Shown piece after piece: positions 1 to 6,658 of a stretch of 6,705 bases of DNA (the first letter of the stretch is position 1; each line of letters opens with the position of its first letter). The DNA is taken from NCBI GenBank assembly GCA_964649385.1, contig CAZYRA010000065.1:1-6705 (forward strand), read 5' to 3'. This DNA is from UBA5760 sp964649385 (GTDB lineage Bacteria > Chloroflexota > Dehalococcoidia > Dehalococcoidales > UBA5760). Position numbers and translations under genes: made by a program. The notes beneath the pieces are model-generated. The model was not told the DNA's origin, did not search any database, and saw only the letters and a program-made list of their open reading frames with translations.

Positions 1-483
1 CCGGTAAGCGGCGGCGCTGTACTAGGCGACCGGGTAAGAATGCAGAAGCACTACCTGGATGGTGGCGTCTTTATCCGGAGTATGGCGACCAGGGGCAGCC
101 ACGGCGGCTTATCCGGTGGAGTACAGGCGGTAGTAAGTCTACTGGATGCCTCCGGCAGGGATATTATCATCATCGAAACGGTGGGGGTAGGGCAGACCGA
201 GATGGGTATTAGCGGCATAGCCGATACCGTTGTACTTCTTCTGGTGCCGGAGTCCGGTGATGAGATACAGGCGATGAAAGCCGGCATAGTGGAAATCGCT
301 GATATCATTGTCGTTAACAAAGCTGACCGAGAGGGAGCGGAAAGGCTGGCCGAGCAGCTTAAAGCGGCAGTGGTACCCGGAGGTGCGAAAGCCGCACCGC
401 CGGTTATAACCACTCAGGCTATCAATGATATCGGGATAGAGGAACTCTACCAGGCAATAGAAAAACAGCATAAAAACCGCTAA
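1..483 (+). CDS. meaB: MeaB/ArgK-family GTPase, chaperone of methylmalonyl-CoA mutase (3' part; 5' end outside window)
   Basis: This is a G3E-family P-loop GTPase that uses GTP hydrolysis to gate adenosylcobalamin delivery to, and protect or reactivate, methylmalonyl-CoA mutase in the cytoplasm. Reading frame 1 is open from the first base and gives 160 residues. The Walker A motif and N-terminus lie outside the window. Visible landmarks, numbered in the fragment, are the GGAVLGDRVRMQKH segment near residues 4-17, MATRG at 28-32, the switch II/Walker B motif ETVGVGQ at 59-65, and the guanine-specificity motif NKAD at 106-109. The internal ATG at position 40 is not the true start, because family-conserved residues continue upstream of it. 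The protein stops shortly after a GIEELYQAIEK helix and lacks the roughly 50-residue helical C-terminal arm that I recall in MeaB/ArgK homologues. It lies directly upstream of both mutase genes, which fits its role. Family assignment is secure; the biological meaning of the short tail is inference. Confidence 0.93.
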   Translation, partial: PVSGGAVLGDRVRMQKHYLDGGVFIRSMATRGSHGGLSGGVQAVVSLLDASGRDIIIIETVGVGQTEMGISGIADTVVLLLVPESGDEIQAMKAGIVEIADIIVVNKADREGAERLAEQLKAAVVPGGAKAAPPVITTQAINDIGIEELYQAIEKQHKNR

Positions 484-587
484 TATATAGATGTCTGGCC
501 CAGCCAGGAAATACTGCCCTGCCAGGTTCAGGCACAGTGTAGGAAATAGTCGTAATGTCAGCCCTACTTGGCGAACAGGAAAGAGGA
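484..587 (+). other. meaB-mutase spacer with alternative mutase start
   Basis: This gap separates meaB from the mutase gene. I see no convincing promoter, riboswitch or terminator in it. Two in-frame mutase starts compete. The ATG at 555 has an AGGA at 541-544, 10 bases upstream. The ATG at 588 has an AGGA at 577-580, 7 bases upstream, inside a purine-rich AGGAAAGAGGA tract. The 11 residues added by the upstream start do not resemble the usual start of the family, so I favour 588. Confidence 0.5.
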
Positions 588-2210
588 ATGCCGGAAAAGA
601 AAGAAAACCGGGAGCTACCGGAGAGAAAAAAGGAGTTCAGGACCACGGTTGACGGTACTGTGGTCAACAGGGTATACACCGCGGATGACGTGGAGAAGGG
701 CAGGCAGGCGGGTGCCGCTCTTCCTGGGGAGTACCCCTATACTAGGCATATTATGCCCGGGGGCTACCGGACTAGGCTCTGGACGATGCGCCAGTACGCC
801 GGCTTCGCCACCGTAGAAGAGACGAACAAACGCTACAAGTACCTTTACGAGCAGGGACAGACCGGGTTCAGCGTCGCCTTTCACCTGCCCACCCAGGAGG
901 GATATGACTCGGACCACCCGCTTTCTGCCGGAGAGGTCGGCCGGTGCGGTGTTGCCATAGACTCGCTTGAGGATATGGAGAGGCTCTGGGAGGGCATTCC
1001 GCTGGCCGAAGTGAGCACCTCAATGACGATTAATGCCACTGCCCCTATCCTGCTGGCTATGTATGCCGCCGCTGCTCAGAAGCAGGGGGCTACTATCAGC
1101 CGGCTCAGGGGGACTGTCCAGAACGATATCCTGAAGGAGTATATCGCTAGAAACACCTATATCTTCGGGCCGGCCCCTTCGATGCGGCTGGTCACCGACC
1201 TCTGTGTCTACTGCGCCCAGGATATGCCCCGGTGGAACTCGATAAGCATTAGCGGCTACCATATGCGGGAGGCCGGAGCTACCGCTGTCCAGGAAGCCGG
1301 GTTTACCCTCGCCAACGGCATCGCCTACGTTCAGGCAATGATAGATAGGGGGATGGCTGTTGACTCCTTCGCCCCGCGCTTCTCCTTTTTCTTCGCCGCC
1401 TATACCAACCTGCTTGAAGAGGTAGCTAAGTTCAGGGCACTAAGGCGTATCTGGGCTAAGATTATGAAGGAAAGGTTTGGGGCGAGTGACTCGAAGTCGA
1501 TGATGTTGAGGTATCACGTGCAGACTGACGGGTTTACCTTAACCGAGCAGCAGCCGGCCAACAATATCGTGAGGGTAACCCTGCAGGCACTAGCCGCTGT
1601 ACTGGGGGGCTGCCAGTCGTTACACACCAATTCGTTTGATGAAGCGCTCGCCCTACCGAGTGAGGAAGCGGTGCAGGTCGCTCTCCGGACGCAGCAGATT
1701 ATTGCTTATGAGAGCGGCGCTACCGATACTGTCGACCCGCTGGGTGGCTCCTACTATATCGAGTGGTTGACCGACCGGATAGAGGATGGGGTGATGAGAT
1801 ACATCAATGAAATCGATAGAATGGGCGGTGCCCTGAAGGCGATAGAGAAAGGCTATATACAGAGAGAAATCGCAGCATCGGCCTATAGCTACCAGAGGGC
1901 GGTCGACTCCGGGGAGCAGGTTATCGTCGGGGTGAACCGGTTTACCACAGACGATGAGCCGTCGCCTGAGCTTCTCGAGGTCGGGACGGAAGTGGAGAAA
2001 AGGCAGATAGCAAGTGTAGGTAGATTAAAGCAGGAAAGAGACAATCAGAAGGTAGGTGAAGTGCTGGATAGAGTGCGCAACGCAGCCGGAAGAGATGGGA
2101 ACATTATGCCGGCACTTATTGATGCGGTTAAGGCCTACGCCACAGTTGGCGAGATAAGTGATGCCTTAAGGGATGTATTTGGAGAATACCGGGAGACAAG
2201 CATACTGTAA
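588..2210 (+). CDS. mcmA1: Methylmalonyl-CoA mutase, large (catalytic, substrate-binding) subunit of a split enzyme
   Basis: This subunit forms the TIM barrel that binds acyl-CoA and, with the separate B12 subunit, isomerises (R)-methylmalonyl-CoA and succinyl-CoA by a radical mechanism. From the ATG at 588 it has 540 residues, the usual length for catalytic subunits without a fused cobalamin domain. Conserved blocks include LWTMRQYAG (64-72), GYDSDHP (105-111), QNDILKEYIARNTY (178-191), SISGYH (220-225), the QSLHTNSFDEA block (343-353) and DPLGGSYY (383-390). By recalled alignment with the Propionibacterium enzyme, the carboxylate-binding Tyr (Tyr70, Tyr89 there) and Arg (Arg188, Arg207 there) and the catalytic His (His225, His244 there) are kept. 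That supports a dicarboxylyl-CoA substrate over isobutyryl-CoA. Unusual residues are Met56, Gly58 and Gly59, where homologues usually have a Tyr-x-Thr-Met pattern, and His99 in place of Asp in the AFDLP block. A start at 555 (551 residues) is possible. The B12 subunit gene follows after 15 bases. Confidence 0.95.
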   Translation: MPEKKENRELPERKKEFRTTVDGTVVNRVYTADDVEKGRQAGAALPGEYPYTRHIMPGGYRTRLWTMRQYAGFATVEETNKRYKYLYEQGQTGFSVAFHLPTQEGYDSDHPLSAGEVGRCGVAIDSLEDMERLWEGIPLAEVSTSMTINATAPILLAMYAAAAQKQGATISRLRGTVQNDILKEYIARNTYIFGPAPSMRLVTDLCVYCAQDMPRWNSISISGYHMREAGATAVQEAGFTLANGIAYVQAMIDRGMAVDSFAPRFSFFFAAYTNLLEEVAKFRALRRIWAKIMKERFGASDSKSMMLRYHVQTDGFTLTEQQPANNIVRVTLQALAAVLGGCQSLHTNSFDEALALPSEEAVQVALRTQQIIAYESGATDTVDPLGGSYYIEWLTDRIEDGVMRYINEIDRMGGALKAIEKGYIQREIAASAYSYQRAVDSGEQVIVGVNRFTTDDEPSPELLEVGTEVEKRQIASVGRLKQERDNQKVGEVLDRVRNAAGRDGNIMPALIDAVKAYATVGEISDALRDVFGEYRETSIL

Positions 2211-2225
2211 ACAGGGGTAACGGTA

Positions 2226-2624
2226 ATGAGAGACAGAAAAGTGCGCGTGTTGCTCGCCAAACCGGGGTTGGACGGGCACGACCGGGGGATCAAGGTACTA
2301 GCCAGGGGGCTAAGGGATGCCGGCATGGAGGTAATCTACCTCGGGTTACGCCTAATCCCTGAGCAAATCGCCGAGGCAGCGCTGGAAGAAGACGTTGATG
2401 TAGTCGGCTTAAGCTGCCTGTCCGGCGCTCATATGGTCCTATTCCCCAAGACGGTGAGCCTCATCCGGGAGAAGGGTGGCAGGGATATCCTCTTCATCGG
2501 CGGTGGAATTATACCCAGGAAGGACATCCCCGAGCTTGAGGGCGCTGGCATCACCCGGGTCTTCGGGCCGGGAACACCCATTGAGGAGATTACCGGGTTC
2601 ATTACAGAAAACCTGCGGAGGTAG
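2226..2624 (+). CDS. mcmA2: Methylmalonyl-CoA mutase, small cobalamin-binding subunit
   Basis: This is a stand-alone B12-binding Rossmann-like domain of 132 residues that carries adenosylcobalamin base-off/His-on and docks on the catalytic subunit. The signature D-x-H-x-x-G is present as Asp16-Gly-His18-Asp-Arg-Gly21, with His18 the lower axial cobalt ligand. The other loops around the nucleotide tail are also present: SCLSGAH at 63-69, GGGIIP at 92-97 and FGPGTP at 113-118. The length equals the usual size of archaeal-type small subunits. The ATG is preceded by AGGGG at 2213-2217, 8 bases upstream. The 15-base gap from the large subunit, with its own ribosome site, indicates a genuinely split enzyme and not a broken fusion gene. 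The alternative of a B12 subunit for a different acyl-CoA mutase cannot be excluded, but the adjacent epimerase favours methylmalonyl-CoA. Confidence 0.95.
   Translation: MRDRKVRVLLAKPGLDGHDRGIKVLARGLRDAGMEVIYLGLRLIPEQIAEAALEEDVDVVGLSCLSGAHMVLFPKTVSLIREKGGRDILFIGGGIIPRKDIPELEGAGITRVFGPGTPIEEITGFITENLRR
2617..2621 (+). promoter_or_regulatory. Ribosome binding site that sets the TTG start of the epimerase
   Basis: A full GGAGG lies at 2617-2621, inside the last codons of the B12-subunit gene, and the following T begins that gene's TAG stop. It is 7 bases upstream of the TTG at 2629. No ATG or GTG stands where the conserved N-terminus begins, so this site decides the start and suggests translational coupling of the two genes. 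Confidence 0.8.
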
Positions 2625-2628
2625 GGAG

Positions 2629-3030
2629 TTGATAACCAGGATTGACCACATCGGGATTGCCGTAAAGAGTATCGAGGATGCGTTGAAGCTATATACTGAT
2701 GCCCTGGGGCTGGAAGTTAAAGATATCGAAATAGTGGAGGCGCAGAAGGTAAGAACCGCTATTATCCCGGTCGGCGAGAGCAAGATCGAGCTGCTCGAGT
2801 CTACCGACCCGGAAGGGGTAATCGCCAGGTACATTGAGAAAAGGGGCGAGGGGCTGCATCACCTGGCGCTTGCGGTCGGTAACATCGAGCAGGCGCTGGA
2901 TGACCTCCAGAGAAAGGAGGTCTCCCTCATTGATGAGAAGCCGAGGGACGGCGTCGAAGGTTCCAGGATAGCCTTCCTGCACCCTAAAGCAGCCGGGGTG
3001 CTAATCGAACTGGTCGAGCCCAAGAAATAA
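2629..3030 (+). CDS. mce: Methylmalonyl-CoA epimerase
   Basis: This metal-dependent epimerase of the vicinal-oxygen-chelate (glyoxalase) fold interconverts (S)- and (R)-methylmalonyl-CoA and so feeds the mutase encoded just upstream. From the TTG start it has 133 residues, the usual family length, made of two beta-alpha-beta-beta-beta modules. Metal ligands expected in the family are visible: His7 in the RIDHIGIAV start, Glu54 in KIELLE, a His in the GLHHLAL block (77-78) and Glu127 in VLIELVEP. The reading frame stays open upstream to an ATG at 2476, but that would overlap the B12-subunit gene by about 150 bases and add residues unlike the family. The TTG with its perfect GGAGG fits far better. 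The gap from the previous stop is 4 bases, so this is the last gene of the cassette before the convergent exporter operon. Confidence 0.94.
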   Translation: MITRIDHIGIAVKSIEDALKLYTDALGLEVKDIEIVEAQKVRTAIIPVGESKIELLESTDPEGVIARYIEKRGEGLHHLALAVGNIEQALDDLQRKEVSLIDEKPRDGVEGSRIAFLHPKAAGVLIELVEPKK

Positions 3031-3031
3031 T

Positions 3032-3048
3032 AGGATGGACATCATCCT
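3032..3048. terminator. Short hairpin between the convergent operons (possible weak terminator)
   Basis: AGGATG at 3032-3037 and CATCCT at 3043-3048 can form a 6-base-pair stem with a 5-base loop, directly after the epimerase stop codon. There is no T-run on the + strand side. Read on the - strand, the hairpin is followed by a T-rich ATTATTTCTT. It could end the exporter transcript, or neither. The rest of the 81-base convergent gap holds two GATATC palindromes (3067-3072 and 3097-3102) and nothing else that I recognise. Confidence 0.25.
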
Positions 3049-3111
3049 CAAGGTTCAAGCGGGTCAGATATCAACTGCAGCACTGCCGTAGCCAGAGATA
3101 TCCTTGGGCTG

Positions 3112-4359
3112 CTATTCATACCTTAGTGCTTCTATCGGATTAAGCTGGGCAGCACGCCGCGCCGGTAAGAACCCGGAAAGTAAACCAATACCGACTGACA
3201 CGGCAAGAGCCATGATAACTATATCAGCAGATACCACAGTTGTCATCTCCCCCATCATCCCCACGCCGGAAATAAGCTTTGAGACTCCCCACCCAACGGC
3301 AACCCCGATAAGACCGCCGGTAAACGATAGGAATGCTGATTCGGTAAGGAATTGACCCCAGATATCACGCTCTCTGGCTCCCAGGGCCTTGCGGATGCCT
3401 ATCTCCCGGGTCCTCTCGACTACGGATACCAGCATGATATTCATCACCCCGATACCCCCCACCAACAGCGAAATGGCAGCGATAGCACCCAGAAAGAGGG
3501 TCATCGTCCCCGTTACTTCCGTCACAGTACTGAGAAGTTCCTCCATAGAGAATACGCTGAAATCATCATCATCGCCAGTAGCCAGACCGTGTCGGGAGCG
3601 CAGTAGGCTTTCAGTTTCGGTAACGACTGTATTCATCTGCGCTTCGTCACTTACTATCACGGCAATACTGCTTACCACATGCCCACCGGTGACAGTCCGC
3701 GGCTGACTAATCGTCTGCTGGAGAGTGCTCAGTGGAATCAGGACGGTATCATCGGTTGAGCTCATTCCAAAAGAACCCCCCTTACTCTCCAGGACTCCCG
3801 CAACGCGGACAATATTACTGTCCATCCGTAGCTGCTGCCCCAGTGGGTCAACACCGCTAAACAGCGTATCCGCTACATTGGAGCCGAGGACGGCTACCTT
3901 GGTTCCGCTCTCATAATCGTACTGGGAGATAAAGACACCCGCAGAGGTATCTAAATTGTTGGCATCCTGGTATTCGGGAGTTACCCCGATAACTTGGGCA
4001 TTCATATTCTCACCACCGACAATTAACTGCTGGTTTGCTGAAGAATAAGGTGCCACCGCAGTTACATAAGGAACCTGCTCTGATATTGCCTCCGCATCCT
4101 CCAGAGTAAGGGTGGCTGCGCTGCCGCCAGCCCCGGCAACTCCCCGCTCGGTAACAGACCCGGGGAAAACAGTAATGACGTCGGAGCCCATACCTTCAAT
4201 CTGGGACAGGATTTGTGCCGACACACCCCTACCAATAGACATCAGGGCAATTACGGCGGCAACGCCGATGACGATACCCAGGATGGTCAGGGAGCTCCGT
4301 AGCTTATGCGTTTTCACCCCTCCCCAGGCATTAGATAAAGGTTCAAGCCACTTCTTCAT
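3112..4359 (-). CDS. MacB/FtsX-family ABC transporter permease
   Basis: This is the membrane subunit of a type VII (MacB-like) ABC exporter, 415 residues, without a fused ATPase. Order along the protein: a cytoplasmic amphipathic start; TM1 at about 22-42, in the typical HKLRSSLTILGIVIGV context; a large extracytoplasmic MacB-type domain at about 45-280; then TM2 (about 284-312), TM3 (about 342-362) and TM4 (about 378-400) of the FtsX domain. The coupling segment ERTREIGIRKALGAR (315-329), which contacts the ATPase, and the C-terminal signature PARRAAQLNPIEALRYE (399-415) are intact. An acidic Asp run occurs at 263-266. The start ATG overlaps the ATPase stop as ATGA and has GGAGG 7 bases upstream. 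In this family the subunit works mechanically, with the adaptor, to expel substrates such as macrolides, peptides or lipoproteins. The substrate here cannot be read from sequence. Confidence 0.93.
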   Translation of the reverse strand: MKKWLEPLSNAWGGVKTHKLRSSLTILGIVIGVAAVIALMSIGRGVSAQILSQIEGMGSDVITVFPGSVTERGVAGAGGSAATLTLEDAEAISEQVPYVTAVAPYSSANQQLIVGGENMNAQVIGVTPEYQDANNLDTSAGVFISQYDYESGTKVAVLGSNVADTLFSGVDPLGQQLRMDSNIVRVAGVLESKGGSFGMSSTDDTVLIPLSTLQQTISQPRTVTGGHVVSSIAVIVSDEAQMNTVVTETESLLRSRHGLATGDDDDFSVFSMEELLSTVTEVTGTMTLFLGAIAAISLLVGGIGVMNIMLVSVVERTREIGIRKALGARERDIWGQFLTESAFLSFTGGLIGVAVGWGVSKLISGVGMMGEMTTVVSADIVIMALAVSVGIGLLSGFLPARRAAQLNPIEALRYE

Positions 4360-5024
4360 AGCTTTTCCTCCGCCTCCACCTGGCCATCTTTAAGATGGAT
4401 GATACGCTGGCAGTAGTGCGCAACGTCAGCTTCGTGAGTAATCATAACCAGGGTATTGTTCTGGTCATTGTGTATTGTGGTCAGGATGGACATTATCTCT
4501 TCGCCGGTGTGGCTATCCAGATTGCCGGTGGGCTCATCGGCTAGAATAAGGGGCGGGTTTTTTACCAGAGCTCGGGCGATGGCAACCCGCTGCTGTTCTC
4601 CTCCAGAGAGTTCGCTGGGCTTATGCTTGGCACGATCGGAGAGTCCAACCCTGGCCAGTGCTGCTACAGCCCGCTCATAATCGATGCCGCCGGCATACCG
4701 CATACCAAGCTCTACATTAGCCAGTGCCGAAAGTTGCGGCAGCAGGTTATAGGTCTGGAAGATAAAGCCGATTTTCTTAGCTCTAACCTGCGCCAGCTCA
4801 CCTCTGTTGAGACAACTGACCTCTCTCTCATCCAGGTAATAGCTACCCGAGGTCGGAATATCTAAACAGCCAATCAGGTTGAGCATGGTCGTTTTGCCCG
4901 AGCCGGAATGTCCCATAATCGCCACCATCTCACCCTGTTTAATGTGCAAGTTTACGCCTCTCAGCACTTCCAGTTCCCTTTTACCCATGGGATAGACCTT
5001 GGTTATATCATTTAATCGAATCAT
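4356..5024 (-). CDS. ABC transporter ATPase, MacB/LolD family
   Basis: This is the cytoplasmic nucleotide-binding subunit that powers the exporter, 222 residues, full length for the family. All catalytic motifs are present: Walker A GHSGSGKTT (38-46), Q-loop Gln90 in FIFQTYNLLP, ABC signature LSGGEQQR (139-146), Walker B LILADEP (159-165) with catalytic Glu164, D-loop NLDSHT (168-173) and H-loop His197 in MITHE. The opening IRLNDITKVYPMG and the FQTYNLLPQLSALANVELGM stretch are typical of the LolD/MacB/YknY group. The start overlaps the adaptor stop by 4 bases (ATGA), and the stop overlaps the permease start likewise, so the three products are probably made in fixed proportion by coupled translation. 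A GGGGAGAG tract precedes the start. Confidence 0.95.
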   Translation of the reverse strand: MIRLNDITKVYPMGKRELEVLRGVNLHIKQGEMVAIMGHSGSGKTTMLNLIGCLDIPTSGSYYLDEREVSCLNRGELAQVRAKKIGFIFQTYNLLPQLSALANVELGMRYAGGIDYERAVAALARVGLSDRAKHKPSELSGGEQQRVAIARALVKNPPLILADEPTGNLDSHTGEEIMSILTTIHNDQNNTLVMITHEADVAHYCQRIIHLKDGQVEAEEKL

Positions 5025-6469
5025 GGGTGCACTCTCCCCATTCCCGGCATTATCCCCCCTTGCGGTCTTTGAAATTCCTGTTCTGAGGTTGTCAATGTGC
5101 CAGTACTAGCTGCCTGAGGTACGACCACCTGTTCCCCCTCGCTCAAGCCGTCGGTTACCTCGGTATACTGCCAGTCTTTGGTGCCGGTCTGAACCAGTCG
5201 TTCTTCAATCTCACCATCAGGCAATACCACCTGGACATAGGCTTCTCCCCTAAGATAGGTAACTGCCGAGTTGGGCACCAGCAACACGTCACTTGCCTGC
5301 GAAATCAGGATGCTAACGGTGACACTCAGACCTTCCTTGAGTTCAAAGTTTTCCGGTATCAGCGTGGGCATTTGCTCCAGCGCTAACCCTTCGCCCCGTT
5401 GTTGCCGGTTGTTTATCATTTCCTCAGCCTGCTCCTGAGTAATCTTACCCACTTCAATGGCTTCTTGAAGTTGCTCTTGCATTGCCTCCAGTTGTTGCTG
5501 ACGGACAGTCTCCAGTGACTCGGCCTCGACTGTCACTTCGTAGTTCACTACTCCTGATTGAATAATAGCGGTCGGTGAGATATCAGTTACTTCAGCGGGA
5601 AGAGTGAGCATTGATATAGCATCCACCTGCACCCAGGCTTCTCCACCCATTTTCACATCAAATATATCTGTTTCACTGACCCAAAGCACGGCTTCGAACT
5701 TGGTGGGGTCGGCAATCTGCACTGCCACCGTACCCTTCATTACCTCGTCACCCCCTTCGGCGTCAGTGTTCACCCAGGTAATAAAACCATCGAAGGGAGC
5801 GATAATCTCTATGCTTACATCGAGGGCTTCTTCTACATCGTCCACAGCATTTTCCAGTTGCGCTTCGGCTAACCTTAGCTGCAGTTCCTTTATTGCTATA
5901 TCATCCTCGTCGCCTCCCTCTTCCATCTCATCCAGTGTTTTCTGTTTCTGATATACGTTCTGCTGTGACTGCAGAACCGAGCTTTCGGGACCATGCTTCA
6001 GGTCATACCTGAGCTGCGTTTCAGCTTGTTCCAGCTCATCTTCGGCTTCTTCTATCTCCTCCTCGGTATACGGGTTAATAACCTCATCCAATGCCATCTC
6101 CGCATTCTTATAGTTTATCTCCGCCTGAAGCAGGTTATTCTCCTTTGCACTCAATTCATCTTCCCATTCCGAGCTATCCAGTCTTGCCAGCACCTGCCCC
6201 TCTGCCACGGAATCACCCACTTCTACCAGGACCTCTTCCACCGTCCCTGCCATGTCAAAGGCTAACTCTTCCTGGAGAGAGTAAGACAGATTTCCAGCAG
6301 CAGTGATATCAATGGTAATATCCCCGCGCTGTACACTGATTACCTGTTCCTCCACCACAGATTCCGCTTCAGGGTTAGAATAATATACCGATAGAGGGAT
6401 AGCGACTCCACAGGAAATTGCTGCAATTAATATCACCCTACGTAACGTGGGCTTTTTCCACTTCTTCAT
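5021..6469 (-). CDS. HlyD/MacA-family (RND-type) adaptor subunit of the ABC exporter
   Basis: This is the membrane-anchored extracytoplasmic adaptor that links the permease to substrate. From the ATG at 6469 it has 482 residues. Order: a basic KKWKKPTLRR start; one TM anchor at about 12-30; a first half-lipoyl segment at about 68-98 (FDMAGTVEEVLVEVGDSVAEGQVLARLD); a long, very acidic alpha-helical hairpin at about 100-216; a second half-lipoyl segment (APFDGFITWV, 224-233); a beta-barrel at about 258-390; a membrane-proximal domain (VPNSAV, 398-403); and a Gly/Met/Pro-rich tail. A Gln/Glu-rich helical stretch at about 317-370 interrupts the barrel. A GTG at 6478 would add 3 residues, but its ribosome site is abutting; AAGGTGG lies 5 bases upstream of the ATG. 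Adaptor-ATPase-permease is the order of Bacillus YknX-YknY-YknZ. No outer-membrane channel gene is in the window, consistent with a single-membrane cell. Confidence 0.92.
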   Translation of the reverse strand: MKKWKKPTLRRVILIAAISCGVAIPLSVYYSNPEAESVVEEQVISVQRGDITIDITAAGNLSYSLQEELAFDMAGTVEEVLVEVGDSVAEGQVLARLDSSEWEDELSAKENNLLQAEINYKNAEMALDEVINPYTEEEIEEAEDELEQAETQLRYDLKHGPESSVLQSQQNVYQKQKTLDEMEEGGDEDDIAIKELQLRLAEAQLENAVDDVEEALDVSIEIIAPFDGFITWVNTDAEGGDEVMKGTVAVQIADPTKFEAVLWVSETDIFDVKMGGEAWVQVDAISMLTLPAEVTDISPTAIIQSGVVNYEVTVEAESLETVRQQQLEAMQEQLQEAIEVGKITQEQAEEMINNRQQRGEGLALEQMPTLIPENFELKEGLSVTVSILISQASDVLLVPNSAVTYLRGEAYVQVVLPDGEIEERLVQTGTKDWQYTEVTDGLSEGEQVVVPQAASTGTLTTSEQEFQRPQGGIMPGMGRVHP

Positions 6470-6493
6470 CTGTACCACCTTCCAGAATCAGTC

Positions 6494-6521
6494 ATCTTAT
6501 CTCTAAACATAACTGAACCAA
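6494..6521 (-). promoter_or_regulatory. Candidate promoter of the exporter operon
   Basis: On the - strand, TTGGTT (6521-6516) and TAAGAT (6499-6494) are separated by 16 bases. They match the -35 and -10 consensus only at 3 and 4 of 6 positions. Transcription would begin near 6487, leaving a short leader that carries the adaptor's AAGGTGG ribosome site. The placement is sensible but the match is weak. Confidence 0.25.
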
Positions 6522-6583
6522 TGTTTTTCATTTCTATTAGCCTTCGTCTCCTTCAAAACCGATGAATCTTCCTGCAAATCGCT

Positions 6584-6658
6584 TTAAACCTGAATAAAAG
6601 CATCCTCAAGTTCCTGTTGTTCAATACCAAGAATTTCATCGACTCTCTGCATTGGCAT
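6584..6658 (-). pseudogene. Possible remnant of a small helical protein gene upstream of the adaptor
   Basis: An ATG at 6658 begins a 24-residue frame, MPMQRVDEILGIEQQELEDA and four more residues, ending in TAA at 6586-6584. The segment VDEILGIEQQELEDAF resembles, from memory, the start of small helical proteins of the DUF2680 kind that are common in Chloroflexota and Firmicutes and often lie near exporter genes. The same frame after the stop reads SDLQED, which would continue that pattern loosely. This suggests an internal stop in a decayed gene, but chance cannot be excluded in so short a stretch. The ribosome site (AAGAG) is poor. Confidence 0.25.

Noticed and set aside
484..587. Cobalamin riboswitch ahead of the mutase gene
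   Set aside because: The gap is too short for the element, and I see no B12-box-like conserved sequence; any such switch would have to lie upstream of the window.
2196..2240. The two mutase genes as a broken single fusion gene
   Set aside because: Each part has family-typical ends, the small subunit has its own ribosome site, and the split arrangement is well known in archaea and some bacteria.
2476..2628. Upstream extension of the epimerase reading frame to an ATG at 2476
   Set aside because: It overlaps the well-supported B12-subunit gene by about 150 bases, adds residues unlike the family, and a perfect ribosome site sits before the TTG at 2629.
3067..3102. Paired GATATC palindromes in the convergent gap as an operator or terminator
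   Set aside because: Each is only 6 bases, they are separated by 24 bases of unpaired sequence, and there is no T-run.
3104..4393. Several + strand open frames opposite the permease
   Set aside because: They are antisense to an intact permease with complete motifs, and their translations have low-complexity Ser/Thr/Pro-rich composition with no recognisable domain.
5604..6306. + strand open frames opposite the adaptor, including Ser-rich and Leu/Phe-rich translations
   Set aside because: They are mirror products of the acidic Glu/Gln-rich coiled-coil codons of the adaptor on the other strand, with no independent support.
6401..6420. Lipoprotein signal in the adaptor (Ala-Ile-Ser-Cys near residue 20)
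   Set aside because: The position before the Cys lacks the usual Leu of a lipobox, and the Cys lies inside the hydrophobic segment, which reads better as an uncleaved membrane anchor.
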